From Cyrtodaria siliqua (Eukaryota; Mollusca; Bivalvia; Adapedonta; Hiatellidae), in the NCBI GenBank assembly GCA_037043455.1, contig JAWPHD010002611.1:124001-188000 (forward strand): a DNA stretch of 64,000 nucleotides, in the 5' to 3' direction. The notes beneath the pieces were generated by a model. That model did no database searches, had not been told where the DNA came from, and saw only the letters and a program-made list of their open reading frames with translations. Within the stretch, counting starts at the first letter, position 1; each line of letters begins with the position of its first letter. Of the stretch, positions 11,885-23,195 are shown piece after piece. A program made the position numbers and the translations under genes.

Positions 11885-12457
11885 TATGTTAAAAGGGTCT
11901 ATATCTGGGGTATTGGAAATGTTTCCTTCATGATAAAACGCACAAACTCGATTTTTTCGTACCAGGCGATCAGTTCTAAACTAAAATAGGTATTGTTCTT
12001 GAGAAGATGGGTGTTGGCTCGTTTTGGTAACCGCTGTTATTTTGAATGTTGACATGACAATGCTTGAAAAAAGTCTCAAATAGATTAGTAAGCTATAAAA
12101 CAAAAATGCCACACTACTAGAACTAGTAAAAGGGAAGCCTTTTGTTACAAAATCAAAGGAAAACTAGTTTGCGAACACGCCAGCTTTAGCTAGCACATCC
12201 TGTGCTGTAATACACATTAGCGGTTGCTACACGTGACGAAATTTGACGGATACTACAATGATCACTGAAGTTTCGCATTCGTGAAAACATAACGTTTGCT
12301 CACTTCTCGATCGAACGGCAAAACATATGCAATGTTGATTTAAAATCGTGCTACCTGGTTTATATTTCAACGGATTACGAGATCGCTCACATGCCAAATT
12401 ATCGGAACCAATCGGATTGCAGATCGTGGCATTTGTTATATCCTAGTGCAACAAACC

Positions 12458-12540
12458 AACTAGTCGGTTAGAGCGTCGTCTACTATGTGTCTACTGAATC
12501 GAAGGTTCGGAGTTTGAGCCTTATATAAGGCACAAATAAA
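12458..12540 (+). repeat. tRNA-like sequence (degenerate SINE head or tRNA pseudogene)
   Basis: The stretch has an A-box-like TAGTCGGTTAGAGCG and a B-box-like GGTTCGGAGTTTGAGCC about 50 bases apart, as in tRNA-derived repeats. The duplicate carries the same at 55140-55220 with several substitutions. Acceptor-stem pairing is poor, so it is not called a functional tRNA gene. Confidence 0.35.
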
Positions 12541-13795
12541 TTAACCATACAATGTTAAGATATTTCAAAAAATATTATACGAAATTACTAAGGAAAAAAT
12601 CTGATTGGTTCCGACAATTTGGCATTTGTGAGTACTCTGTTACTCACGGAAAATATTCATATTTAAAACAAAAGGTTTCGGAGGGCCTGATGATGTTCTT
12701 ATTGCTTACATCACTCTGAAAACAACAGAAGAAGAAGCGTATGTATTTTATAATTGTTAGGCTAAATAGTAATGTGTAAAACAGTATCACAAAGAAATAT
12801 ATCTTATTTTTTATTTATGAACTATGTACAACACGTTTACGCCTCCTCAAAATAAATAAAGGACCATGTTTAGATTTGGGTAATTTTTTAAAGTACTGTT
12901 ATTGAATAATTTACTATTTTTTTCCAGTTTTTAAAATGAGTTGTATTCGTTTACAATTGTTACATTACACAGTTGTATTAACATTTTATATGAATATGAA
13001 ATCCATAATATTAAAGAATAAGTAATTATTATTGTTCTATTTTGTTGTCCTTAAATTATTTGAGCAGTATTTACCCTTTTAGTCCAAAATGTTACGCCCC
13101 ATCCATTTCCCATTGGTTGGTTTTAACATAAAATATGACAACGTTCATGATTTGTAACATCGTCTATTAATGTTGCATACTCACACAATCGACTTATCAG
13201 TTGAAACATAAAGGGCTTGAACATGAAATACTGAATAAACTTATAGAAACATATAAAGTTTGGTGAAAATCAACAACAGTTAAAAAGTCATCCCATTCAC
13301 GCCGCGGCCGGGATAGTAAAGACGCTGCGTCTGAAGGTCTCACACCTCAATCAATTTTCCCATAGGGTTACTGTACAGCCTTTTCCAACATCTGAGCTTC
13401 AAAGCTGAGCAGCAGACATTGTTGTTGGTTTAATATCTTCAGTATAGCCAAGACCAGTAATTTAAAACAATAAAATGCATCAGTTAGTCGGGTTGAGTTT
13501 TATCTCGCTCGTGTTTACGTGAACCCTATGGAAAATACAAATTGCATACACTATCTAGCTGAATATGTTGATGCTTAGGTCAAACGTTTCTAAAATTTGA
13601 CTGAAACTTCATATCAACATGGGCTTTTCTGTATCATCTGTCTTTTACAATGCAGATGTATGCATCTGTCTTTTACAATGCAGATGTATGCTAAAGCAAA
13701 GAAAAAACATATTTTTCAAATTAAAAATTGCCTAAACTTGAGGAGAAAAAAATAAAAAATATTTTCTGTTTTCTTTTTGTCTCTAGGTCCGTGAG
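12541..13795. other. duplicated non-coding sequence, no gene seen
   Basis: Matches 55225-57190 except for the TTAA-flanked element inserted in copy 2 after position 55593. The uninterrupted site here reads GTATTAACATTTTATATG at about 12972. A 26-base sequence containing CATCTGTCTTTTACAATGCA is repeated in tandem at 13633-13690 but present once in copy 2. Confidence 0.6.
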
Positions 13796-13796
13796 C

Positions 13797-14000
13797 TTTC
13801 AGGGGAGATAATAATAGAGTTGTGAGACTTGAAACGTTATCGCCTGTCACCACTGCTGGTTCGAATCCCACTAGGAGCTTGACTCGTCAAGTGAGAAAGT
13901 GTCGATGCTTACGGATGACGGGAGATATACAGTACCGGTTCTACACAGGAAAAATGGGGTCGTCTGCCTCTACCACAAAAAAAAATCGACCGTCTTATAT
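13797..14000 (+). mobile_element. tRNA-related SINE, copy 1
   Basis: Contains a strong B box (GGTTCGAATCCCACTAGG at about 13858) followed by a body with GTGAGAAAGTGTCGATGCTTA, CAGTACCGGTTCTAC and AAAAATCGACCGTCTTATATG. A diverged copy occurs on the opposite strand at about 40170-40375, outside the duplication, which shows that the sequence is dispersed. The copy-2 equivalent is 57220-57430. Frames such as 13822-14007 are by-products. Confidence 0.65.
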
Positions 14001-14009
14001 GGCCTAAGA

Positions 14010-15290
14010 TGTGCTAAAAATTACGTAAAACACAATTCAAACAAACATTCTCGAACTTTTAATATTACCAAGAGCAATAACTCTGTAACACATACATTGC
14101 TTTTAGCTTATTGTAGAACTTGCTGAGGATTTCTTTAAGCAAATCGTTAAATATAATTGGGTGTAAATCGTCTGTGTCGAACTTGTTTCAGACCTTATTG
14201 AATATTACCATTAAATACAAATGCTGTGAGTCCTCTTTGTTGAACTCATCTACGATCTAATTGAAACAAACATACATATAAAAGTTGGTGAGAATCAGAA
14301 GCTATTTTCTAAACTATATAGCGTAAACTACTAGCTAAAATTGTAATATTTTTCAATAACTAGGGGCAGTAACTCCGTAATTCGAGTGTCAATTTGCTCA
14401 TTGTCAAACTCGTTCCGAGATCTAATTAAAAGAAACTTACCAATCCAATTTTGTGAAAATCAGAAAGTATCGCGTAAAAAATGACCTAAATGTTATAATA
14501 GCGTAAATGAGTCTCCATCCACTTCCATAGTATAGTTAGAATGTTGACAACCTGTTAAAAACTCAAACTTGATTAGAATTCTGGGAAACTTACTTTATCA
14601 TTCAAATAAACATGTCTGCAATTAAACATCAACAAGGAAATAGGGGGTTGAATATCTTCTAAGAAACATTTCTTCAGCTACTAACACCGGGTCAAAGGTC
14701 AAAGCTATTTTTACCCCTTGCAATTTCGTACCCTGTCTACTTTCACTTCTGAAATTAATATCAAAAACTGTCAAGAATATGATGAGCTCTATTTTCAAAT
14801 ATAAACAACATGTCCAGAATACAGTTACAGCCAAAAAATAACAGTAAACTGCACTAAAACAAAAGTTTAAAGGAAAAAAAAGATTAGCACGCTTTAATAC
14901 AGAACTACTTTCTGTGCACCAGCGGAGCACATCCGGCTGATTTAGTGTAATTAGACCTAAAGAAGATAATGCACGACGGAGACAGACGACGAACATGGAC
15001 GATCACATAAGCTCGACTGGCCTTTGACCAATAGAACCACAGACCTAAATAAAAATAGTATTTAGGCCTGTGGTATAACTAAACATTGGTGATTATCACT
15101 AAATACTGAAAATGGGACGATTGTCTACACGCGAACACCCATTTAAAAACACACAGGACTGTTGCATACACTACCATATACAATTCAATTAAAACTGCTA
15201 CTCAACTGACCTCTTAATTGATAGTTTTTACTTTTTCGAAACTAGCGAAATATACAGTTGAACAATATGCAACTCGTTCGTCCTAAAGCT
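14010..15290. other. duplicated non-coding sequence, no gene seen
   Basis: Matches 57440-58990. Around 14310 copy 2 carries a small TA MITE (57729-57960) that is absent here. The 14530-14960 part is an inverted relative of 6311-7037. No conserved reading frame is seen. Confidence 0.6.
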
Positions 15291-15299
15291 TTATATATA

Positions 15300-16044
15300 C
15301 ATTGATCAAAATTTCTAAGTATCAACTTTTGTATCTTAACTAATTTTCTTATTTTAAATATATTTTAGAATAGATATATGATAATTATTTTGTTCTGACC
15401 CACAGTTTGTAAAACATTTATTTTTTGTTTAAATTGTTACATCTTTTGAGAGTTACCCTCCCTTTATATAAAAACATGAAATGTGTTGATAAAACACATA
15501 ACATGAGTCAAAGATCGCTTAAAGATATAAAATTCTTAAAATTGGTATGAAATAAAAGAAAAAAACATAAAAATTTGACCCATTTATCGCAGATTTTCCG
15601 TCTATAAAAAAATGAAATATGGATAATCTTAAATTACCTCCCTTTAAATTGAATATTGTTTGAAATTCAAGTAACTGTAATTCAGCGTTAACATTAAATA
15701 TTTCGAAAATGTCTTTTGCAAACGCATTTGTAGTGGTAATGCTAGTAAAACATGATGTCAAAATAATTTTAACTGGCATATATTAGAATTAGGAACATCG
15801 AAAGCTTCACTAATTCGAAGTACTTAATAAAATCCTATATACCCAGTTGTATAAGTGTTATAACTTATTTCTAAGAAAACACATTGACTTAAAAGTTTTA
15901 AAATATGTTCATGCAATCAGAGCAGACGATTTACACTCGATATTTTGCAGTTTACCCGTATCTCTAATCAAGCTCAAAATACACAAAACAATGAGCATAT
16001 TATTGACATATTCTTAGGTAGATACTTAGCAATTTGGTTTAGTG
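15300..16044. mobile_element. 745-base TA-flanked inverted-repeat element, complete
   Basis: Bounded by TA on both sides. The ends are imperfect inverted repeats: left CATTGATCAAAATTTCTAAG; right, read inward, CACTAAACCAAATTGCTAAG. Copy 2 lacks it at the matching site near 58998. A second copy, in reverse orientation and split by a further insertion, makes up 44599-44909 plus 50492-50927. No transposase frame is seen, so it is a non-autonomous element with a TA target, as for Tc1/mariner-type elements. The frames 15519-15779 and 15945-16148 are not supported. Confidence 0.8.
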
Positions 16045-16154
16045 TATATCATATACATCATATACGTATAGAGCCAGAGCGCTATGAGCGACATAAAACA
16101 ACAATTATTGACAAATTGGAAGACGAATTTCATGTTATATTAGAATGAACACTA

Positions 16155-16665
16155 TACTCAGTTGCAAAAGAAAGTGTACACTGAGTTTTGTTTAGATTTA
16201 AAGTGTTTTTAGAATTAAATTGACAAATTCCAAAATGAATATGCCATGTTTGGTACCAAAGTTCTTTATCATTCCATTGACAATATCCTGTTGTCATTTG
16301 TTTTTCAGTAGGCTGAATTATTAAGGGACTGTCACGTGATAAAGAGGATAGGGTGTAAAGTAAAATTTTCAAGGTGTACTCTTTCTTTTGCCCTGCATTG
16401 TTTCAGGTGCCATCTCGCTCACATCAAAAGAGCAGTGGCAGAAAAAACAATAAACGTGGCTCCAGCGTAAATGGAGTTTCTACGATAGAATTTGCAGCAA
16501 CTCTGCAGTTCAGGGTGAGAAGGTTCTAGGCCTATTTTCCATATTTTATCTCGATGAACATGAAGGATGAGCCTGGCATGTTCATGCCTGTTAGGCGCCA
16601 TATAACCTTTCTTGTGTTGGTGCGCCTTAAAACCCAATTCAATTCAATTCTTTTGCAACTGAGAA
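16155..16665. mobile_element. TA MITE with ACTCAGTTGCAAAAG ends, interrupted
   Basis: The ends are inverted repeats (TACTCAGTTGCAAAAGAAAG at the left; TTTTGCAACTGAGAA at the right) flanked by TA. Two other copies lie at 57729-57960 and 59107-59417. This copy is split by a retroposon at 16392-16647. It is non-autonomous, with no coding capacity. Confidence 0.85.
16392..16647 (+). mobile_element. retroposon fragment (SINE or LINE 3' end) inserted in the MITE
   Basis: A 9-base target duplication, TTCTTTTGC, lies at 16383-16391 and 16648-16656. The insert ends GCCTTAAAACCCAATTC with a short AATTC tandem tail, as expected of reverse-transcribed insertions. The other MITE copies have no insert here. 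The 5' part has no clear tRNA boxes, so SINE versus truncated LINE is open. Confidence 0.7.
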
Positions 16666-18288
16666 TATATTTATAAACACATAATGGTTGACAGTTAATA
16701 TAGTTTCTCAGTTTAATCCCCAATTTAAACATATGTAGACATTGTTTTTGTGGTTGTTTCATTCTCACATGTATGAACGTTTTATTTGGAAACTCAGAAA
16801 TAGCTATTTGGAATACTTGTCTAAACCTAGAAATAACTATTTGGAATATTTGTCCAAATCCAAAAATAGCGAATTTTATATCTGTTCTTAAATATTAATA
16901 CTGATGAGTCTTAACATTTATTTATATTGAAAATGCATGTGCATTCAAGCATGTTTTAGCTGTCACCTAGTATATTGGGCAGCCACTTGCCTTGAGCAGA
17001 CGTGTATTAGGTGTTTATGTCTATTATCTGAAAATAATTTAAACTACATGTTTTAGGTGGCCACATGGTTTAAGAGGTCATATTTCAACCTTCCCACTGA
17101 ACTGTGGGGGAATGTAACTGTGGGGGAATGGGGTGGCTTATTGAGACAGATTTGAGTGTAGCGAAACAAATAATGCATGACATATTGTGAAGTATTTTGG
17201 CTACATGTTATAGTTTTGGTAGATAATTAAGTGGTGATAGTAAATTAATTAGTACTAATTTTAGATAACACAGATAGCTTATTATAGCTTATTTTATTCT
17301 GTGATTCATATTTTTCGAGTATACTATATGGATGTACTGCTGATGCAGAGTACACGTTAGGTGATATTAACTGTCAATTACATCAGTTCTTAAGGGCACT
17401 TGAGTAAGGCAGCATCTTTTAAGGTATATTGCCTTATACTTCAAGTTACTTTATGTATATTGTATAAGTTTTTAAGGTTATTTTTGTAATGCTTTAAGGT
17501 ATATTAGATAATGTTATGCAGAACACTTTCCTGATAAGAGGCTCTCCTAGGTACCTATTATATGAGATGGTATAAATTAACTGAGTTAGTCTTAATTGTT
17601 ATTTTAGGTTTAAGGTATATTATATAATACTTTCGGTTAGTTAATGTAAACATTTCGGGTTTTAAGGTTAGTTAGGTACATCTTTTTATACAATTTCTTA
17701 ATTTTCAAAATAAACATAAAATATTATAATCCCATTTTGCTATTCACTATGAATCTTTTGAATGTATTCTCATCAAAATCAGTGAATAATTGAGAGAGGA
17801 GATAGAAGGGAAAGTTAAGGTGCCACGAGATATTGACCTTTTGCCGCCCCTTCCCCAATATTCCAGGCCTGCCAAATCTCCGGTTTTCATTTGCTGATCT
17901 CCGGATTCAAGTGTTCAATCATCTCCGCATTTTCCATCAATCTTACTTTTTTTTATTTTGTTTTCATGATTTCTGCAAATTTGGAGACAGGCAGGCCGGG
18001 AGACAGTAGTCAGTAGCGAAATTGGGTGCGTCCACATTTCAGGAGAGGGACGATTAGGTCTGTGGTTCGTCCCTCTCCTGAAATGTTTAAACAAAATAAA
18101 TAACAAATTTATTAAGAGCTTTTTCTTCTTTGTTTCTTTCCCCAATCCCCCCGCCCCACCCCCAATCCCGCTCCCCACCAATGCCGCACCCACTCCCCCG
18201 CCTTCCTCCAATGAGATTTTAACAAAACACCAATAACATTGGGGAACAACTTTGAGAGTTAGTGTCAATTGATTGTTTAAATGCTGGA
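16666..18288. other. duplicated non-coding sequence, no gene seen
   Basis: Matches 59418-63769 apart from copy-2 insertions. The empty sites of a TTAA element (about 17472) and of two CAGGGG-ended MITEs (about 17925 and 18272) are readable here. 18140-18200 is C-rich simple sequence. The frame 17915-18304 on the minus strand is an artefact of the G-rich strand. Confidence 0.6.
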
Positions 18289-19372
18289 CCCCATATTCTC
18301 CCATTTCTGCTCATGTGAGATAGGCATTTTCCTCATGTGAGATTATAAGAATCCATCATGAGTATCCATGTGAGATAGATAAATCTCACCCGAGGGTCAG
18401 AATTGTAACCAGGGACGAGGCTCTGCCGAGTTCCTGGTTGCAATTATGATCCCGAGGGTGAGATTTACCTATCTGACATGGACACATTTTTCTTGCATAT
18501 CAATGACATTTTATGCATCGACGTCACCAATAACTAACATTTTAAGTGTTTTTTTACACAATGACGTCATGCATCTGTTCAAGTTATTGACGTCATTATT
18601 GTTGCGCGTGAATTTTATCTCGACCCTATGGTGAGATGGAAATATCTAGCCCCGGTAAAATGACGGATTTCCTTGTCCGGTATGCAAGAATATAACTTAA
18701 GAATCCATCATTAGTATCCATGTGAGATAGAGAAAATCTCACCCGAGGGGTTAGAATTGCAACCAGGGACGAGGCTCTGCCGAGTGCTTGCTTTCAATTC
18801 TGATCCCGAGGGTGAGATTTCCCTATCTCGCATGGATCACTCATGATGGATTATTTTTCTCCCTTTATGTGTTTATTTCCGGCATAAAATCAATGACCTT
18901 GCTGATTTAACGCCAGAATAAGGCGACGTCGACGTTACGTCATGACGTCATAAGTCACATGTCATGTAAGATAGAGTTTTCTTGCATACCGGACAAGGAA
19001 ATCCGTCATTTTACCGGGGCTAGATATTTCCATCTCACCCTAGGGTCGAGATAAAATTCACGCGCAACAATAATGACGTCAATAACGTGAATAGACGCAT
19101 GACGTTATTGTGTTAAAAAACATTAAAATGTTAGTTATTGATGACGTCGATGCACAAAATGTCATTGATATGCAAGAAAAAGAATCCACCATGAGTTTAT
19201 CCATGTGAGATAGGTAAATCTCACCCTCGGGATCAGAACTGCAACCAAGAACTCGGCAGAGCCTCGTACCTGGTTACAGTGCTGACCCTTGGGTATGATT
19301 TCCCTATCTCACATGGATACTCATAATGGATTCTTATAATATCGCATGAGCAGAAATGAGAGAATATATACA
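18289..19372. repeat. 1.08 kb palindrome built around three copies of a palindromic MITE
   Basis: 18289-18690 and 18965-19372 are inverted repeats centred near 18830. The arms share TTGCGCGTGAATTTTATCTC, CCCCGGTAAAATGACGG and GGACAAGGAAATCC. The MITE copies at 18346-18475, 18708-18851 and 19186-19337 each begin AAGAATCCATCATGAG or similar, contain ATCTCACCC...GGGTGAGAT and are themselves inverted repeats. TGACGTCA-type motifs recur in the arms. Copy 2 of the segmental duplication stops matching at the left edge, so the structure appears specific to this side. No coding region. Confidence 0.85.
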
Positions 19373-20050
19373 ATCTCGAATATGAACTGATTAGTTGGGA
19401 ACACCAATGATAAATATACTTTTCATTTCCACGGTAGGTGTGTTTCGATGAATTTTTTTCGGAAGGCAGTTTTTCTAATGCGGTCATCCTAGTTTGGACT
19501 TGTGGGTAAATGTGTCCAGTAAGAAAAAAAATCGGGCGTGCGCTTGATAACCAGTTTATGTCTCTTAGACAAACCTTTAATATCACTTTATTTTAAGCCA
19601 CCTTAACTTCGTATTTATTTTAATTTAATTTCGTCTAAAGGACAATCCGAATATACAACTTGTCTACTTTCGTTTTGTAAATATACATATTAATATGATT
19701 GTGATGTCTTTCTGTTTTCAATCAATGAACCTAGTCAAGAACATATTTAAACGACACATTGGGTCAAATTAGATTGAATTTACGAACTGAATTTACGAAC
19801 CTTATATAACACTTATCTATTAAGTAAAGGGACTTTCCTCAATACATTGGTCTTTGATTATTGCGAAATAGTATTGTGAAACAGAAGATATTTAGCGCAA
19901 CGGTCACATTTAAATAAATACAAAAGTATGCTATAAAACTGCATGTTTGTTTAACAGCTCATCAACACATTAAAAGTTATTTAGAGCCGTCCCAGGGAGA
20001 GCGAAAGAATACATAGGAATCCTAAATATATTTCTATTGTTTTCTAACAT
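19373..20050. other. intergenic, no gene seen
   Basis: Past the palindrome I see only AT-rich sequence. The minus-strand frame at 19233-19586 overlaps the palindrome and shows no recognisable domain. Confidence 0.5.
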
Positions 20051-20059
20051 GCTATGAAG

Positions 20060-20228
20060 CCACAATACTGTCCTGTTTACGTTCCCATCCAACGGACGAG
20101 ACTAAGGAATCGTGTCTTTCGCAAGAATACACCGGCGATCGTCAGTGTGCCCCGGTATGTCTTGAATCCAGTTACTCCGTATTTCAAGGCCATAGCGCTT
20201 TCCACTGGGCCACGCCAGTCACTGCATG
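20060..20228 (-). mobile_element. tRNA-derived SINE (minus strand)
   Basis: On the minus strand the A box reads TGGCCCAGTGG (at about 20210) and the B box GGATTCAAGAC, followed by TATTCTTGCGAAAGACACG and CTCGTCCGTTGGATGGGAAC. A related copy at 46100-46240 (plus strand) shares the CTCGTCCGT...GGGA end. This pattern is that of tRNA-derived SINEs in mollusc genomes. Confidence 0.65.
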
Positions 20229-20481
20229 TAAACAAACAAAACCAAACATCTCGAATCTGTATAATTCGGGTACATTGAGTATACGCCAACAATTCAAACA
20301 GAGATCTGAATAGAGCTTACACGGAACGCATGTATTGCGACTAGGAGGTCTTCATAAGAAAATGAGTTTCTTGGGAGGTTTAGGTGTACGTGAAGTTCTG
20401 GAAACTGTATGCCGATAAGACAGTCATATGCTTAGCGGAGAAGCCATATCAAGAGCCATTCTTGGGCACGTAGGTGTCACC

Positions 20482-20630
20482 GTGGGGTGGTTAATGGTTA
20501 GCACCTCGGATTATACATCCAGGGATCGGGCGTTCTATTTCAGAATTTCACACCTGGCCAGTCTTTCGGATGAGATTTAAAACGAGGTCTGCCCACTAAA
20601 ATTCGCAGCGCAATACAGCGAGAATAAATA
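20482..20630 (+). mobile_element. tRNA-derived SINE, second family
   Basis: GTGGGGTGGTTAATGGTTAG is A-box-like; GGGATCGGGCGTTCT replaces the B box. They are followed by CTTTCGGATGAGATTTAAAA, a block familiar from mollusc SINE bodies, and an A/T-rich AATAAATAAATA tail. Decayed; only one copy is seen in this window. Confidence 0.5.
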
Positions 20631-20684
20631 AATACTTATAGACTAGGGCACTTACTTGCAGAAGCCTTTCTCCATTCACTTATT

Positions 20685-22278
20685 ATGTTCAGTATATATG
20701 ACGTTCCGCTACCAATTCAAATACTTGAAAAGGAATCTGTGATGGAACCTGAGACTGGCATGTCAAAAGAATATTTTAATGAATCAGATATAAAATATGA
20801 GAATGAATCGGCATGTCAAGAATCAGACAAGTCGAGCGTTCGTTATCAACCAGAAGAACTATTGATTGAACTTCTAGAAGGAAATAAAGGTATTCAAGGT
20901 GTCCACTCACTCTAAGTTTATGATCAGATGAATGTCAAACTGAGCCAGTATAAATCCTCTGATTCAAACTCTAGAACCTTACAACTCTGGCTATTGTATC
21001 TGGATTACGTGCATTTATTAAAGCAGAGCGCATTGGCAACTGAGCCCTCCATCTAAAATCGTTGCCAAAATGCTGCCATAGTTTGCGGCTGCTTGTCAAT
21101 CTCTACAGAAAGTCCGCATATTCGTACCTTCAAAACATGTCTCAGTTACAAAACGACTATGCCATAGTGTACAGACATTTTATGGAAGGTTTTCATGTAC
21201 TGCGTATAAGTGATCGTTACTGGGCAATTTTTGTCGCACAATCTCGTGATAGAGCAAGTCTCGTGAGAAGTTCAAATACAGTGGGTGGCCTAACAAGTGG
21301 AAGGGGAAGGGTAATGACAGAGTTGCCAGGTCTGTCTGATTTATCTGAACTCCAGCTTGAGCAGGTAAATGTACATGTACATGCAGATATGCAGGAAATC
21401 AATAGTGAGACCTTCCTTTCGAGTGAACAGCACAACGGGTACAGTAAGTCAAGAAAATATATAGATGATATTGATATGGAAAAAAAACATGTGAATATGT
21501 CTTAGCAAGAACGCCTTTCAACGAAGATACAACATTGTCACTTAAGGATATTTGACAAAAAGTTATTGAAACTATGTCTCCGCGACTCTTGACATAAAAA
21601 TATCTGTAAAAATAGATGCTAAGTGCATTCAGCTGATCCACAGATTTGCTTCAACGTCGTTTGTCTGCTGCAAGAAGACAGGATAAGTCAAGAAGCGCTA
21701 GCCTCCCTTTTCACGTATGCGTTATAGCGCTTCCCTCAACTCCACTTGTTACAGGCGGTTTGATTCGGGTTACAAATAAACCTCAATTTGCTTATGCAAT
21801 GTTTAACTTTGTTGGCAAGCTAGCAACTACGGGAGGAGGCAACCATCAATCAAAGTATGTCTCAGATGGTGGATCGCTTCTTCAGAGAATACCATGGATT
21901 CGCGGTTTAACATATCAAACGATTTTCCAACAATATCTGGACTTTATTGACAAGAATTTCGGAAAGCATGTTTTACCGGTAGTTATGTTTGATGGATATC
22001 TTGACTCTCCATCAACACCATGTACATTTGCGGAGAAACAAGGATATTATTGGAATTACTGTGAATTCAAAGCAAATATGACCATGAATATGAAAAAAAG
22101 GTTTCTTAAGAATTCTACAAACAATCAGCATTTCATTCACATGCTTACTGAGCACTTAGTGTCACATGGCATTGAAACAAAAAAGCAGACAACAATGACG
22201 ATCTGTTCATTTTACCTCATTGTTACAACAGCTGTAGAGTTTGCAGTAGAAAAACAAACCATTGTGCTTATCTTCTAG
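20685..22278 (+). pseudogene. broken copy of a multicopy invertebrate gene family (function unknown)
   Basis: Three stretches read in series. 21062-21505 holds FMEGFHVLRISDRYWAIFV, GGLTSGRGRVMTE and SSEQHNGYSKSRKY. At the A run near 21480 the frame shifts and continues as EYVLARTPFNEDTTLSLKDI before a stop near 21554. 21646-22278 holds YVSDGGSLLQRIPWIRGLTY, VVMFDGYLDSPST and FLKNSTNNQHFIHMLTEHL. I recognise these motifs, by recollection only, as those of a large unnamed protein family repeated many times in corals and molluscs, in which GGxTxGRGMTE and TSEQH precede a DGGALLHR...VVFDGY region. The middle part and C-terminus are missing here. The stretch 20685-20915 may be an extra upstream exon or unrelated. 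Frameshift and stops indicate a pseudogene or a fragment spread by transposition. Confidence 0.55.
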
Positions 22279-22289
22279 ACTGCAAAAGC

Positions 22290-23190
22290 CAAACCAAAAC
22301 CAAAGAAAATTTAAAAAAATGAAAAATCGTGAATTATCCATGAACGTTAGATTCCCTTAGATTTATTAAATCCTTTCACAAGGTTGCCGTCAGTGATAAA
22401 TATGTTACTGCCTAAAATGTAAGAGCTACAGTCTGAAAGTATATCATCAGATTCAGGTTTGGAAAGGGAATACCGATATCGCTCCTCAGGAGTGAGGATG
22501 GACGATTTGAAAGGGGAAACTGTCAGTATTACAAACAGAAAAAAAAAACTGCTCTTGGCAGACTCTTTCAGGGATATGGATTTCTTCTGTACATCGAAAC
22601 ATATGCAAATAAAATATTCAGATGAATGGTATACGGGTTTTTAGCTTATAATGTGCAGACATTTATACAACAAGGTGTTTACCAACTCGTTATATAAGGA
22701 CAGTGAACACAATTGCGGCTTTAATTATGATACTGCATACTTATGGATGGATATAAATAGTACATTAGCATCGGTAAATATAGATAATTATTTAAAAATT
22801 GATTTTTTTTGGGCAAAACTACATAATACATTTCAACAAGATGATAAGTTTAAATTATGATATCTGTAAGGTTATTTTTTTGCGGTGGGTGGGATAATCG
22901 AACATCGTTTAAGACCTTTTAGGGCGATTTTTAGTATATGTTAAAGAACTAAAGTGCAATTTACATCCTAAGATGTTGTTATTTTAAAGTAAATGTGTGA
23001 ACGGTATGCCAGAAAACTAGCAAACATGATAAAATATAACAATGTGTTATTGTCCGGCAAAAATAGTATTTAAAGCATGAACAAGGTGACATGTTAACAT
23101 CGGTTTTTTCTCAGAAACCCTCCCTTCGATTTTTCTCTACTTTCTCAATTTGGTTTCAATCGTGTACTAATTTGTTCGGGGTTCGGTTCA
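22290..23190. other. intergenic, no gene seen
   Basis: Short frames at 22459-22644 and 22651-22860 are rich in Lys, Asp and Tyr and could be decayed pieces of the upstream family, but I recognise no motif. The remainder is AT-rich. Confidence 0.45.
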
Positions 23191-23195
23191 TATTT

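Larger units (their letters stand above)
8375..11929 (-). mobile_element. Penelope-like retroelement (PLE), 5'-truncated, insertion bounded by ATGATA
   Basis: Copy 2 lacks this block: its flanks join at 51770-51780. The block is bounded by ATGATA at 8369-8374 and 11930-11935, a plausible 6-base target duplication (copy 2 lacks the ATGATA itself). On the minus strand it runs from a basic N-terminal region (11884 downward) through reverse transcriptase to a 3' tail ending TTTCTATAGGACCCTATA at 8375. I find no GIY-YIG endonuclease domain, and the upstream end is cut off, so this copy is truncated. A LINE fragment is nested at 10653-11332. Confidence 0.85.
797..18297 (+). repeat. large direct segmental duplication, copy 1
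   Basis: Base-by-base reading shows the same order of sequence here and at about 41767-63769, in the same orientation. Matching blocks include 797-1269 with 41767-42154, 4616-6308 with 42898-44598, 6311-7037 with 50930-51686, 8271-8368 with 51690-51775, 11936-15290 with 51776-58990, 16045-17680 with 59030-61110, and 17685-18297 with 62440-63769. In one stretch of about 235 bases (13261-13495 against its partner near 56706) I count roughly 8 differences. The rest of the divergence is mobile-element insertion and minisatellite length. No host protein gene is visible in the shared part. Confidence 0.9.

Noticed and set aside
12458..12540. Functional tRNA gene
   Set aside because: Acceptor-stem pairing is poor, and the duplicate differs at arm positions; better explained as a tRNA-derived repeat.
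17915..18304. Gly-rich frame on the minus strand
   Set aside because: Arises from a C-rich stretch; the duplicate does not keep the frame.
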